64,000 nucleotides of DNA from Prauserella flavalba (GCF_003202235.1 NZ_MASU01000017.1:62001-126000); one strand, 5' to 3'; shown: positions 29,339-40,880, numbered from the stretch's first letter. Translations and numbers: made by a program. Notes: generated by a model from the sequence alone, not told the origin.

Positions 29339-29543
29339 ATGCGTCCTCCTCCGGCATGAGCAGCCAGCAGGCCGCATACAGCAGGACCGGAGTGCCGAGG
29401 CCGAAGATCGTGGTGGCGACGAGCCCGATCCGCAGGATCGCGGCGTCGACGCCGAGCAGGCGGGCCCAGCCGCCGCACACGCCGGCCAGCATCCGGTCGC
29501 CGCGGCTGCGGCGGAGCTTCTTGATCGTCACGTTGTCGGTCAT
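29337..29543 (-). CDS. PspC-domain small membrane protein
   Basis: A 68-residue protein that is essentially one PspC domain: KKLRRSRGDRMLAGVCGGWARLLGVDAAILRIGLVATTIFGLGTPVLLYAACWLLMPEE. The GVCGG(W/L)A motif and two hydrophobic segments are typical. PspC proteins act in phage-shock or envelope-stress responses; a partner PspA is not in the window. Its stop codon lies inside the T-tract of the groEL terminator. Confidence 0.88.
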   Translation of the reverse strand: MTDNVTIKKLRRSRGDRMLAGVCGGWARLLGVDAAILRIGLVATTIFGLGTPVLLYAACWLLMPEEDA

Positions 29544-29665
29544 GACTCCATGCTGCGCGGGCGCGGCTGCCGGGACATCGGGGAGCGACCCGGAGTGATC
29601 CCGGAACCTCCGACCCCGAGACCGCCCTGGAGTTACTCAAACTGTCCATGATCGCTTGGCGCCGT

Positions 29666-29671
29666 TAGGGT
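29666..29671 (+). promoter_or_regulatory. Candidate -10 element of the molybdenum hydroxylase gene
   Basis: TAGGGT ends 7 nt before the ATG at 29679 with no SD between, indicating a leaderless message. Confidence 0.4.
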
Positions 29672-29678
29672 CGGATGC

Positions 29679-32057
29679 ATGCCCGGATCAGTGCTCGGAA
29701 CCGAGGTGCGGCGGGTCGAGGACCCCGAGCTGCTGCGCGGACAGGGTTCCTACGTCGACAACCTCGAGGTCGAGGGTGTCCTGCATCTCGCCTTCGTGAG
29801 GTCCCCGTTCGCCCACGCCGAGGTCACCTCCATCGACGTCAGCGAGGCGGAGAAGGCGGCAGGTGTGGTCGCCGTGTACACCGCGGCGGACCTGGACCTT
29901 CCGCCCGTGCGGCAGTTCATCGAGATCAACCCCGACTGCGTGCGGCCCCCGCTCGCGACCGACCGGGTCCGCTTCGTCGGCGACCCGGTGGCGGCCGTCG
30001 TGGCCGAGAGTGCGGCCGCGGCCGCCGACGCGGTGGAGCTCGTCGACGTCGACTACGAGCCGTTGCCCGCGGTGGTGGACCTCGAGCAGGCGCTCGAGGA
30101 GGGCGCGCCGCTCCAGTTCCCCGGCCTCGGCTCCAACATCGCCGCCGGTGAGCGCGACGCCGCCGGCTCGGAGATCCTCGACGACGCCGACGTGGTGGTC
30201 CGCGCGCGGATCGAGAACCAGCGCGTGGCCGTGGTGCCGCTGGAGGGCAACGCGATCGCCGTGGTCCCCGGCGGGCCGGACGAGGACTACGACCTCACCA
30301 TCCACGTCTCCACGCAGGCGCCGCACGCCGTGTGGGCCTTCGCCGCGAAGGCGTTCGGCCTGCCCAAGCAGCGGGTGCGGGTCGTCGCCCCGCACGTCGG
30401 CGGCGCGTTCGGCGGCAAGTTCGGCCTGATCGCCGAGCACGAGGTGGCGATCGGCGCCGCCCGTGCACTGTCCCGTCCGGTGAAGTGGGTCGAGACGCGC
30501 TCGGAGAACCTGCAGGCCATGCCGCACAGCCGGGCCCAGGTGCAGTACGCCGAGCTGGGGCTCAAGTCGGACGGCACCATCACCGGACTGCACTGCCGGA
30601 TCATCGGCGACTCCGGTGCCTACGCGGGCTTCGGCGGTGGTTTCGCCCTCGGCCCGACGCGGACGATGGCGCAGGGCGTGTACCGGATCCCGAAGATCAG
30701 CTTCGGCGCGCTCGCCGTGCTCACCAACACCACGCCCACCGGGGCGTTCCGCGGAGCAGGGCGGCCGGAGGCCGCGGCCTTGCTGGAGCGCCTGATCGAC
30801 ATGGCGGCCGCGGAACTGGACCTCGACCCGGTGGAGCTGCGGCGGCGCAACTTCCTGCAGCCCGACGAGTTCCCCTACACCACGGTCGTCGGCACGAGCT
30901 ACGACTCGGGCGACTACGACCTGCCCCTGCGCGAGGCGCTGCGGCTGGCCGACTACGACGAGCTGCGCGCCGAGCAGGTCCGCCGCATCGAGGCCGGGCA
31001 GCACACGCTGCTCGGCATCGGGGTGAGCACCTACGTCGAGATCACCGGCGGCGGGGGCGGCGGCGAGTACGCCTCCGTCGAAATGAGCCCCGAGGGCAGG
31101 GCGACGATCAAGGTCGGCACATCCGGCCACGGTCAGGGCCATCCCACGTCGTTCTCGATGCTCGTGTCCGACGCGCTCGGCATCCCGATGGAGTCGATCG
31201 ACTTCGTGCAGTCGGACACCTCCGTGATCCCCCGCGGCGGCGGCACGGGCGGCTCCCGGTCGCTGCAGATCGGAGGCAGCGCGGTACGCGAGGCGAGCGA
31301 GCTGCTGGTGCGGCGCGCGAAGGAGCTGGCCGCCTCCCGGCTGGAGGCCGCGGTCGAGGACATCGAGCTCACGGAGGACGGCACGCTGGGCGTGGTCGGT
31401 GTCCCGGGCACGAGCCTGAGCTGGGCGGAACTGGCGCGGGCCGCCGAGGAGGACGGCGGCACCCTCGACGCTAACGTCGACTTCAAGCCCGACGGCGCGA
31501 CGTTTCCGTTCGGCGCCCACGTGTCGGTGGTGGAGGTCGACGTCGAGACCGGGTACGTCCGCCCGCTCCGGCACACCGCGGTGGACGACTGCGGCCGGAT
31601 CCTCAACCCGCTCATCGTGCGCGGCCAGCAGCACGGGGGCGCGGCGCAGGGCATCTCGCAGGCGCTGTGGGAGCAGGTGACCTACGACGAGGACGGCAAC
31701 CCGGTCACGGGCACCCTCGCCGACTACCTGGTGCCCTCGGCGATGGAGATCCCCGACCTGGAGGTCGCCAACACCGAGACCGAGACACCCCGCAATCCGC
31801 TGGGCGCCAAGGGCATCGGCGAGTCCGCGACCATCGGCTCGACGCCCGCCGTGCAGAACGCCGTCGTCGACGCGCTCAAGCACCTCGGCGTCCGTCACCT
31901 CGACATGCCCCTGACGCCGCAGCGCGTCTGGCGGGCCGTCGAGCAGGCGCGCGCGGGGCAGCTGCCGTCGCCGTGGCGGGAGCCGCCGACCGCGTTCGAC
32001 ACCCTGCCGGTGCGCGCGGAAGGGCCGAACCCGCACGCCGACGAGGCCGCCGTCTGA
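29679..32057 (+). CDS. Xanthine-oxidase-family molybdenum hydroxylase, large subunit
   Basis: A 792-residue molybdopterin-binding subunit of the xanthine dehydrogenase / CO dehydrogenase (CoxL) superfamily. N-terminal a/b hammerhead domain: LGTEVRRVEDPELLRGQGSYVDNLEVEGVLHLAFVRSPFAHA. Moco-binding motifs: HVGGAFGGKFG, TGAFRGAGRPEA, GSGQGHxT-like GTSGHGQGHPTSF, GGSRSLQIGGSA and, near the end, GAKGIGESATIGSTPAVQNAV with the active-site Glu. The AFRGAGR loop is of the form II type; the AYxCSFR loop of true aerobic CO dehydrogenase is absent, so CO oxidation is unlikely. No FAD or 2Fe-2S subunit gene is adjacent, which is unusual. The substrate is unknown. Confidence 0.87.
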   Translation: MPGSVLGTEVRRVEDPELLRGQGSYVDNLEVEGVLHLAFVRSPFAHAEVTSIDVSEAEKAAGVVAVYTAADLDLPPVRQFIEINPDCVRPPLATDRVRFVGDPVAAVVAESAAAAADAVELVDVDYEPLPAVVDLEQALEEGAPLQFPGLGSNIAAGERDAAGSEILDDADVVVRARIENQRVAVVPLEGNAIAVVPGGPDEDYDLTIHVSTQAPHAVWAFAAKAFGLPKQRVRVVAPHVGGAFGGKFGLIAEHEVAIGAARALSRPVKWVETRSENLQAMPHSRAQVQYAELGLKSDGTITGLHCRIIGDSGAYAGFGGGFALGPTRTMAQGVYRIPKISFGALAVLTNTTPTGAFRGAGRPEAAALLERLIDMAAAELDLDPVELRRRNFLQPDEFPYTTVVGTSYDSGDYDLPLREALRLADYDELRAEQVRRIEAGQHTLLGIGVSTYVEITGGGGGGEYASVEMSPEGRATIKVGTSGHGQGHPTSFSMLVSDALGIPMESIDFVQSDTSVIPRGGGTGGSRSLQIGGSAVREASELLVRRAKELAASRLEAAVEDIELTEDGTLGVVGVPGTSLSWAELARAAEEDGGTLDANVDFKPDGATFPFGAHVSVVEVDVETGYVRPLRHTAVDDCGRILNPLIVRGQQHGGAAQGISQALWEQVTYDEDGNPVTGTLADYLVPSAMEIPDLEVANTETETPRNPLGAKGIGESATIGSTPAVQNAVVDALKHLGVRHLDMPLTPQRVWRAVEQARAGQLPSPWREPPTAFDTLPVRAEGPNPHADEAAV

Positions 32058-32067
32058 TCACCCTGTG

Positions 32068-33015
32068 CTAGCCGCTCAGCTCCCGCACCCGGGCGAGCCT
32101 GCCCAGCCACCGCCGCCGGGTCTCGTCGTCAGCCGCGACGCCGCCGACGAGATCCGGTTCGGGGGCGCGCCGGGGCACGGGCAGGTGACCGTCCACAGCT
32201 GACAGCGATGCCGTCGTGACGTCACCCGTCAACAGCGAGAGGGTGCCCAGCCCGCAGGCGAACTCCAGCGACGGCAAGGCCCCGGCGAGCGCCAGCTCGG
32301 CCGCCAGGCCGACGCTGCTCTCGACGGCCGACGACACCACGCACGGCAACCCGCACGCCTCCGCCACCCGCAGGGCCCTGCCTACACCGCCCAGCGGCGC
32401 CACTTTCAGCACGGCCACGTCCGCGGCACCGGCGACCGCGACCCGGAGCGGATCCTCGGCCCGGCGGATCGACTCGTCCGCCGCGATGCGCACGTCCACC
32501 TTGCGGCGGACCATCGCGAGCTCGTCGATCGTCGCGCACGGCTGCTCGACGTACTCCAGCCCGCCCGCGGCGCGGGCCAGTTCCCCGATGGCCGTGGCGG
32601 CGGTCTCGACATCCCAGGCGGCGTTGGCGTCCACGCGGATCGCGCCCGCGGGCCCCAGCGCGTCGCGCACGGCGGCCACCCGCTCACAATCGTCCACAAG
32701 CGACGATCGCGAATCGGCGACCTTCACCTTCGCGGTCCGGCACCCGGACGCGGCGACCAGCTCGTGCGCGCGCTCCGGCGACACCACCGGCACCGTGGCG
32801 TTGACCTCGACGCGGTCGCGCACGGGCTCCGGCCAGCCCTGCTCGCTCGCCTCGACGGCGGCCGCCAGCCACGGCACGCACTCGGCGTCGGAGTAGTCCA
32901 GGAACGGGCAGAACTCTCCCCAGCCCGCCGGACCGCGCAGCAGTACCCCCTCGCGGACGGTGATGCCCCGGAAGCGGGTCCGCAGCGGGATCGCGTAGAC
33001 GTGCTCGGTTGTCAC
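32068..33015 (-). CDS. menC: o-Succinylbenzoate synthase (MenC, enolase superfamily)
   Basis: Dehydrates SHCHC to o-succinylbenzoate in menaquinone synthesis. The 315-residue protein has a short capping domain (YAIPLRTRFRGITVREGVLLRGPAGWGEFCPF) and the barrel. Catalytic and metal residues can be traced: TAKVKVAD (KxK-type acid/base Lys), IRVDANAAWDVETA, EYVEQPC, RIAADESIR and VLKVAPLGGVGRAL. The start is taken at GTG 33015 because the reading frame beyond it has no family similarity. No other men gene is in the window. It ends about 10 bp from the convergent hydroxylase gene. Confidence 0.88.
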   Translation of the reverse strand: MTTEHVYAIPLRTRFRGITVREGVLLRGPAGWGEFCPFLDYSDAECVPWLAAAVEASEQGWPEPVRDRVEVNATVPVVSPERAHELVAASGCRTAKVKVADSRSSLVDDCERVAAVRDALGPAGAIRVDANAAWDVETAATAIGELARAAGGLEYVEQPCATIDELAMVRRKVDVRIAADESIRRAEDPLRVAVAGAADVAVLKVAPLGGVGRALRVAEACGLPCVVSSAVESSVGLAAELALAGALPSLEFACGLGTLSLLTGDVTTASLSAVDGHLPVPRRAPEPDLVGGVAADDETRRRWLGRLARVRELSG

Positions 33016-33100
33016 CTGTTCATTGTCTCGTCCCTTCGTCGTGTTTCGGTGCGGGTGTGCCGGGGGTAAACCCAGGAAGGACCTGAGTGTGAGAGGAGTG

Positions 33101-33679
33101 ATGAACGTGGCCGACACGCTCACCGGCCGCAAGGTCGCCTTCGTGGTGGCACCGGAAGGTACCGAGCAGGTGGAGCTGACCCGGCCATGGCAGGCCGTGC
33201 AGGACGCGGGCGGACAGCCGGAGCTGATCTCGTTCGAGTCCGGCAGTATCCAGGCCTTCAACCACCTGGACAAGGCCGACACCTTCACCGTCGACAAGGC
33301 CGTCACCGACGCGTCGGTGGACGACTACGACGGGCTCGTCCTGCCCGGCGGCGTCGCCAACCCCGACCAGCTCCGCACCAGCCCCGACACCGTGCGCTTC
33401 GTCCGCGAGTTCTTCTCCAAGCAGAAGCCGGTCGCGGTGATCTGCCACGGCCCGTGGACCCTCATCGAGGCCGATGTCGTCCGCGGTCGCAGGATCACGT
33501 CGTGGCCGAGCCTGCAGACGGACCTGCGCAATGCCGGCGCCGAATGGGTCGACGAGGAGGTCGTGGTGGACCAGGGGCTCGTGTCGAGCCGCAAGCCCGA
33601 CGACCTGCCCTCCTTCTGCGACAAGCTGGTGGAGGAGATCGCCGAGGGCGCCCACGCCGGCCAGGCCCGTAGCGCCTGA
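33101..33679 (+). CDS. DJ-1/PfpI-family protein
   Basis: A 192-residue class I glutamine-amidotransferase-like protein of the PfpI/YhbO type. Motifs: KVAFVVAPEGTEQVELTRPWQAVQDAGGQPELIS, DYDGLVLPGGVANPDQLRT and KPVAVICHGPWTLIEADVVRGRRITSWPSLQTDLRNAGAEW. The nucleophile Cys is in VICHGPW, followed by the His of the elbow. Members act as glyoxalase/deglycase or peptidase-like stress proteins; which activity applies here is not decided by the sequence. GAGAGGAG precedes the ATG at 33101. Confidence 0.9.
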   Translation: MNVADTLTGRKVAFVVAPEGTEQVELTRPWQAVQDAGGQPELISFESGSIQAFNHLDKADTFTVDKAVTDASVDDYDGLVLPGGVANPDQLRTSPDTVRFVREFFSKQKPVAVICHGPWTLIEADVVRGRRITSWPSLQTDLRNAGAEWVDEEVVVDQGLVSSRKPDDLPSFCDKLVEEIAEGAHAGQARSA

Positions 33680-33699
33680 CGAGCCGCGTGTAGCGGGTC

Positions 33700-34617
33700 T
33701 TAGCCGCCGTCCCCGTTCGCGTCCGGTGACGTCACGCGCAGGCCGACCTTCTCGGCCAGCGCGATGGCGTCGCCGGGCGCTTTGACTTTCATGTCGTTGT
33801 CGAAGTAGACGTACACCTCCCTCGGTTTCCGCTCGGCAGGCCCGGCGACCGTGTGCTCCGTGCGCGGGCTCCGCCCCGCCCTCCACGCCGTGACCTTCCG
33901 GGCCCAGTCCGTCAGCGCGGCGTCGGTGTAGCCGCTGGCGTAGAGTTCCTCGTCGCCGTGCAGTCGCACGTAGACGAAGTCCGACGTCACGTCCTCCAGA
34001 TACGGCCACGTGCCCGCCGTGTCGGCGACGACGAGCCCGATGTCGTGCCGCCGCAACAGCTCCACGGCCTCGGCGCTCGCGAAGCTCGGATGCCGCACCT
34101 CCAACGCGTGCCGGAGCGGACGGTTCTCGTCGATCCGCAGGTAGGGCACGGCCTTCAGCTTCTCGTCGTGCCGCTTTCCCAGCGCGGCGGCCTCCTCGGT
34201 CGAGCGGGGCAGCAGATCGAAGAAGCCCACCAGCCGCTCAGGATCGAACCGCAGCCGAGGCGGCAGCTGCCAGAGCAGCGGCCCCAGCTTGTGGTCCAGC
34301 GCGAGCACCCCCGAGGCGAAGAAGTTGCCGAGTGCCGATTCCACATCCCGCAGCTGCTTCATGTGCGTGATGAAGCGGCCGCCCTTGACCGAGAACAGGA
34401 ACTCGTCGGGAGTCTGCTCGAACCAGCCGCGGTACCGCTCCGGCCGCTGGAGCGAGTAGAACGAGCCGTTGATCTCCAGCGAGTTCACGCGCCTCGACAG
34501 GTACTCCAGCTCCCGGCGGTGGGCGAGGCCCTTCGGGTAGAACGTCCCCCGCCACGGCGGGTACAGCCAGCCCGACGTGCCGATGTGGATTCCCTTGCCG
34601 TGAACCGGAATCGCCAC
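33700..34617 (-). CDS. DUF72 (YecE-like) protein
   Basis: A 305-residue TIM-barrel protein of the DUF72/YecE family. Core motifs are GIHIGTSGWLYPPWRGTFYPKGLAHRRELEYLSRRVNSLEINGSFYSLQRP, FLFSVKGGRFITHMKQL, GPLLWQLPP, ALEVRHPSF and YVYFDNDMKVKAPGDAIAL. The family has no proven reaction; the conserved His/Asp/Glu residues and UV-endonuclease-like fold have led to nuclease proposals. It lies 54 bp behind the DUF4253 gene on the same strand, and hence probably shares its SOS-box promoter. Confidence 0.88.
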   Translation of the reverse strand: MAIPVHGKGIHIGTSGWLYPPWRGTFYPKGLAHRRELEYLSRRVNSLEINGSFYSLQRPERYRGWFEQTPDEFLFSVKGGRFITHMKQLRDVESALGNFFASGVLALDHKLGPLLWQLPPRLRFDPERLVGFFDLLPRSTEEAAALGKRHDEKLKAVPYLRIDENRPLRHALEVRHPSFASAEAVELLRRHDIGLVVADTAGTWPYLEDVTSDFVYVRLHGDEELYASGYTDAALTDWARKVTAWRAGRSPRTEHTVAGPAERKPREVYVYFDNDMKVKAPGDAIALAEKVGLRVTSPDANGDGG

Positions 34618-34671
34618 CTCTTCCCGCGCGTGTGCCCCGATTCCAGACTGACACGAACCGGCCCATTTCGC

Positions 34672-35439
34672 TCAGTCCCACCAGAACGACCACAGGCGCT
34701 TGCCGGTGAGGTTGGTGGCGAACTCCCGCAGGCTTCCGGGCTGCTCGGTGAAGTTGCCGAGGCAGAAGGCACGGTGCTCGGCGGCGACCACGAGAGCCCG
34801 GTCGCGGCTTTTCGGCGTTGCCGCCACCGAGAGGTCCAGCGTGTCGAAGCCGAGTGAGATCAGCACCGCGCCGAACCGGTCCTCCCAGCTGCGCAGCACG
34901 GCCGAGATCGCAGCGACCTGCTCGGTCATCTTCCGCATGCCCTGCCATCCGAGTACAGCCGGGACGTCGGCGGGCCGTGGCGACTCGACGATGCCGAGCC
35001 TGCAGTCACCGCGCGCTGCGAGGATGGAGCCGGTGTTGCCCGCCTCGGCCAGCGGATCGGCCCGGCGCGGCGACTTGCGGGCGAGACCGGGGAACGCCGT
35101 GTCGAAGGGATCCAGGCACTTGCCCTCGCAGCAGGGCGCCGTCCACCAGCCGGCCAGGGCCTGCTCGGCGTCGACGTGGTCCACGTCGTCGCCTGCCGGT
35201 GGTAGCCAGCCACGGTCGTCGATCCAGTCCTCCCCGGTCAGCTCGAATCGCGGGTCTCGCGGAATCAGCACCGGCCAGCGCCCCGTACGCGGGTAGGCGG
35301 CCACGCACGCGAGGTACAGGTTCGCGTCGGCGATCGGTTCGTCGGACAGCCAGAGGTCGTTGTGCATCCGGCCAGGCGGCAGCTCGAGGTCGGACGACGG
35401 ATGGATCAGGCGGCGCGAACGGAAGTGGACAACGGTCAT
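34672..35439 (-). CDS. DUF4253-domain protein
   Basis: A 255-residue cytoplasmic protein; the C-terminal 110 residues are a DUF4253 domain (PADVPAVLGWQGMRKMTEQVAAISAVLRSWEDRFGAVLISLGFDTLDLSVA, then HRAFCLGNF, ending LWSFWWD). The N-terminal half (PPGRMHNDLWLSD, WPVLIPRDPRFELTGEDWIDDRGW, WWTAPCCEGKCLDPFD) is less conserved. The function of the domain is unknown; it occurs in proteins linked to toxin-immunity and other contexts. ATG 35439 is preferred to TTG 35445 because GAGGGG lies 6 nt upstream. A perfect LexA-type SOS box lies 36 bp upstream. Confidence 0.8.
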   Translation of the reverse strand: MTVVHFRSRRLIHPSSDLELPPGRMHNDLWLSDEPIADANLYLACVAAYPRTGRWPVLIPRDPRFELTGEDWIDDRGWLPPAGDDVDHVDAEQALAGWWTAPCCEGKCLDPFDTAFPGLARKSPRRADPLAEAGNTGSILAARGDCRLGIVESPRPADVPAVLGWQGMRKMTEQVAAISAVLRSWEDRFGAVLISLGFDTLDLSVAATPKSRDRALVVAAEHRAFCLGNFTEQPGSLREFATNLTGKRLWSFWWD

Positions 35440-35474
35440 GGTCAACCCCTCTGTACTGGCGATCTCTTGGTGAT

Positions 35475-35490
35475 TCGAACACTAGTTCGA
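35475..35490. promoter_or_regulatory. SOS box (LexA site)
   Basis: TCGAACACTAGTTCGA is a perfect match to the actinobacterial LexA consensus TCGAAC-N4-GTTCGA. It lies 36 bp upstream of the DUF4253 start on the minus strand, where it would overlap that promoter. It is 140 bp from the secreted esterase on the other side, so control of the DUF4253-DUF72 pair is the better reading. Confidence 0.85.
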
Positions 35491-35629
35491 GGGTGTGACA
35501 GTTTTGCCGCCGGAGCGGAGATCTGCTCGCGGTTCACTCAGGTGGGGGACTGACGAAACCAAGGGCTCTCTGGTTACTTTTCAGTAGGCTACCGAGAAGT
35601 AGCCAGCCGCTCAGCGTCGAGGAGGCCCC

Positions 35630-36481
35630 ATGCGCCGGGTCCTGGCTGTCGTTCTTTCCGCGCTCACCGCCATGCTGGTCGCCGCACCCGCCGCGGCAGC
35701 CCAACCGGCCTACTCCTCGTACGTCTCGCTCGGGGACTCCTACACCTCGGGTTCCCTGATCCCCAACCAGGTCGACCTCGCCTGCACGCGGTCGGACCGC
35801 AACTACCCCTCACTCGTCGCGCAAGCGCTTGCTCCCGCGGAGCTCATCGACGTGAGCTGCGGCGGCGCCACCACGGAGGACATGACGCGCCCGCAGTGGG
35901 GCATCGCCAACCGGCCCCAGTTCGACGCGCTGCGCCCCGACACCCAGCTGGTGAGCGTGGGCATCGGCGGCAACGACATCCCGTTCATCGAGGTGGTGAC
36001 GACCTGCGCCGCGCTGAGCGCGACCGCCCCGAAGGGCGCCCCGTGCAGGACCTACTACAACGCCGCGGGCACCGACCGGCTCGTCGAGAAGGTACGCGCC
36101 GTCGGCCCGCAGGTCGGCGCTGTCTTGCAGGGCATCAAGGACCGTTCGCCCGAGGCGCACGTCGTGCTGGTCGGCTACCCCAGCCTGCTGCCGGACTCGG
36201 GAGCCGCGTGCTGGCCGCTCGTGCCCATCGCGGCCGGTGACGCGCCCTACCTGCGCGATATCACCAAGCTGCTCAACGAGGTGCTGGCAGAACAGGCCGC
36301 CACGCACGGCGCCACCTTCGTTGACACCTACACCAGCAGCATCGGGCACGACATGTGCGCGCCGGCGGGCGTCAGGTGGGTCGAGGGCATCCTGCTCGGG
36401 TCCCCGGCCGCGCCGGTGCACCCGAACGCGCTCGGCGCCCAGAACCAGGCGCGGCAGGTGCTGGCCGCGCTCGGCGCGTAG
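35630..36481 (+). CDS. Secreted SGNH-family lipase/esterase
   Basis: A 283-residue exported hydrolase. A signal peptide (MRRVLAVVLSALTAMLVAAPAAAAQPA, cleavage near AAA-QP) precedes an SGNH domain. Block I is YVSLGDSYTSG (nucleophile Ser). The Gly of block II lies in DVSCGGATTEDM, block III is GIGGNDIPF and block V is APVHPNALG (catalytic His). The usual Asp three residues before the His is absent (APVH), as in the Streptomyces scabies esterase subgroup that uses a Ser-His dyad. Six Cys residues suggest three disulfides. It resembles Streptomyces extracellular lipases. GAGGAGG lies upstream of the ATG. Confidence 0.92.
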   Translation: MRRVLAVVLSALTAMLVAAPAAAAQPAYSSYVSLGDSYTSGSLIPNQVDLACTRSDRNYPSLVAQALAPAELIDVSCGGATTEDMTRPQWGIANRPQFDALRPDTQLVSVGIGGNDIPFIEVVTTCAALSATAPKGAPCRTYYNAAGTDRLVEKVRAVGPQVGAVLQGIKDRSPEAHVVLVGYPSLLPDSGAACWPLVPIAAGDAPYLRDITKLLNEVLAEQAATHGATFVDTYTSSIGHDMCAPAGVRWVEGILLGSPAAPVHPNALGAQNQARQVLAALGA

Positions 36482-38128
36482 CTACAGGGGTCGCAGCAGG
36501 TCGTCGGCGTCGATGATCCGGTAGGCGTAGCCCTGTTCGGCGAGGAACCGCTGCCGGTGCGCCGCGTACTCCGTGTCCAGGGTGTCGCGCGAGACCACCG
36601 AGTAGAAATGCGCTTGCCTGCCGTCCTCCTTGGGGCGCAGCAGCCTGCCGAGCCGCTGGGCCTCCTCCTGGCGGGAGCCGAAGGTGCCCGACACCTGGAT
36701 CGCGACCGACGCCTCCGGCAGGTCGATCGAGAAGTTCGCGACCTTCGACACCACGAGCTTGTCGATCTCGCCCTTGCGGAACGCGTCGAACAGCGCCTCG
36801 CGCTCCTTGTTCTTGGTGGAGCCCTGGATGACGGGCGCGTCTAGCTCGGCGCCGAGCTCCTCCAGCTGGTCGAGGTAGGCGCCGATCACCAGGGTCGGCT
36901 CCCCGGCATGCTTGTCCACAATAGACTTGATGACCGCGGTCTTGGTGTGCGCCGTCGACGCGAGCCGGTAGCGCTCGTCGCTGTCGGCCGTGGCGTAGGA
37001 CAACCGCTCGGCGTCCGTGAGCGTCACCCGGACCTCGATGCAGTCGGCGGGCGCGATCCAGCCCTGTGCCTCGATGTCGCGCCACGGGACGTCGTAGCGC
37101 TTCGGGCCGATGAGCGAGAAGACGTCACCCTCGCGGCCGTCCTCGCGCACGAGCGTGGCCGTCAGGCCGAGCCTTCGCCGCGACTGGAGATCCGCCGTCA
37201 TCCGGAACACCGGTGCCGGCAGCAGGTGCACCTCGTCGTAGACGACGAGGCCCCAGTCGCGGGAGTCGAACAGCTCCAGGTGCCGGTACTCGCCCTTGCT
37301 CTTGCGGGTGATCACCTGGTAGGTGGCGATGGTGACCGGGCGGATCTCCTTCTTTTCGCCCGAGTACTCGCCGATCTCGTCCTCGGTCAGCGACGTCCTG
37401 GCAATGAGCTCGCGCTTCCACTGCCTGCCCGCGACCGTGTTGGTCACGAGGATCAGCGTGGTCGCTTCCGCCTTCGCCATCGCCGCCGCGCCGACCAGCG
37501 TCTTGCCCGCCCCGCAGGGGAGCACCACGACACCGGAGCCGCCGGCCCAGAACGCGTCCGCCGCCTCGCGCTGGTAGTGCCGCAGCGCCCAGCCGTTCTC
37601 GTGCAGCGAGATCGGGTGGGACTCGCCGTCGACGTAGCCCGCGAAGTCCTCCGCGGGCCAGCCGATCTTCAACAGCATCTGCTTGAGCCGGCCGCGCTCG
37701 GACGGGTGCACGACCACCGTGTCGTCGTCGATGCGCGCACCCAGCATCGGGTTGATCTTCTTGTTGCGCAGCACCTCTTCGAGCACGGCCCTGTCGGTGG
37801 TCGCCATCACGAGCCCGTGCGCGGGGTGGTTCTGGATCTGCAACCTGCCGAAGCGCCCCATCGTGTCGACCACGTCGATCAGCAGCGGCTGCGGCACCGG
37901 GAAGCGGGAGTACGACGTGAGGGCATCCACCACCTGCTCCGCGTCGTGCCCGGCGGCGCGCGCGTTCCACAGGGCCAGCGGCGTGACCCGGTAGGTGTGG
38001 ACGTGCTCGGGGGCGCGTTCCAGCTCGGCGAACGGCGCGATCGCGATCCGGGCGTCGTCCGCGCGCTCGTGATCCACCTCGAGCAGCACGGTCTTGTCCG
38101 ACTGGACGATCAGGGGGCCATCAGTCAC
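36482..38128 (-). CDS. DNA repair helicase XPB
   Basis: A 548-residue superfamily 2 helicase orthologous to XPB/ERCC3 (Rv0861c type). An N-terminal damage-recognition/DRD region (about 1-170) is followed by HYQREAADAFW (Q motif), LPCGAGKTLVG (Walker A, about 204-212), VVYDEVHLLP (DEVH, about 298), LGLTATLVREDGREGDV (motif III and RED motif) and GSRQEEAQRLGRLLRPKEDG (motif VI). Bacterial XPB is a 3'-to-5' helicase thought to act in excision repair. AAGGAGG is present just before GTG 38128, at short spacing. In M. tuberculosis the next gene is Rv0862c; here that gene lies 14 kb away at 52-54 kb. Confidence 0.95.
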   Translation of the reverse strand: MTDGPLIVQSDKTVLLEVDHERADDARIAIAPFAELERAPEHVHTYRVTPLALWNARAAGHDAEQVVDALTSYSRFPVPQPLLIDVVDTMGRFGRLQIQNHPAHGLVMATTDRAVLEEVLRNKKINPMLGARIDDDTVVVHPSERGRLKQMLLKIGWPAEDFAGYVDGESHPISLHENGWALRHYQREAADAFWAGGSGVVVLPCGAGKTLVGAAAMAKAEATTLILVTNTVAGRQWKRELIARTSLTEDEIGEYSGEKKEIRPVTIATYQVITRKSKGEYRHLELFDSRDWGLVVYDEVHLLPAPVFRMTADLQSRRRLGLTATLVREDGREGDVFSLIGPKRYDVPWRDIEAQGWIAPADCIEVRVTLTDAERLSYATADSDERYRLASTAHTKTAVIKSIVDKHAGEPTLVIGAYLDQLEELGAELDAPVIQGSTKNKEREALFDAFRKGEIDKLVVSKVANFSIDLPEASVAIQVSGTFGSRQEEAQRLGRLLRPKEDGRQAHFYSVVSRDTLDTEYAAHRQRFLAEQGYAYRIIDADDLLRPL

Positions 38129-38348
38129 GCCCTCCTTTATACGTTCCCCCGGCCGGAAAGTGCCCGGCCCTCGGATCCCAGCAGGCGGGAGGGATTTTCC
38201 GATCTGGTGGAGCTCGGGCAGGGGAACGCAATACCATCGCCGGGCATCCCCCGCTGGACCTGCGGGCGTCGTCGGCGGCCATCGCGCGGGCCGCTACCCT
38301 CCAGTGGTTTCCCGGGGACCAGCCCCACAGGTGTGCAAAGGAAGCCAG

Positions 38349-40874
<2,526 letters not shown>

Positions 40875-40880
40875 TCCCGC

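Noticed and set aside
29679-32057. Aerobic CO dehydrogenase CoxL
   Set aside because: The diagnostic AYxCSFR loop is absent (AFRGAGR instead) and coxM/coxS are missing, so it is called only a molybdenum hydroxylase large subunit.
35471-35492. T-arm of a tRNA (GATTCGAAC)
   Set aside because: No acceptor or anticodon stems surround it; the sequence is fully explained as a LexA palindrome.
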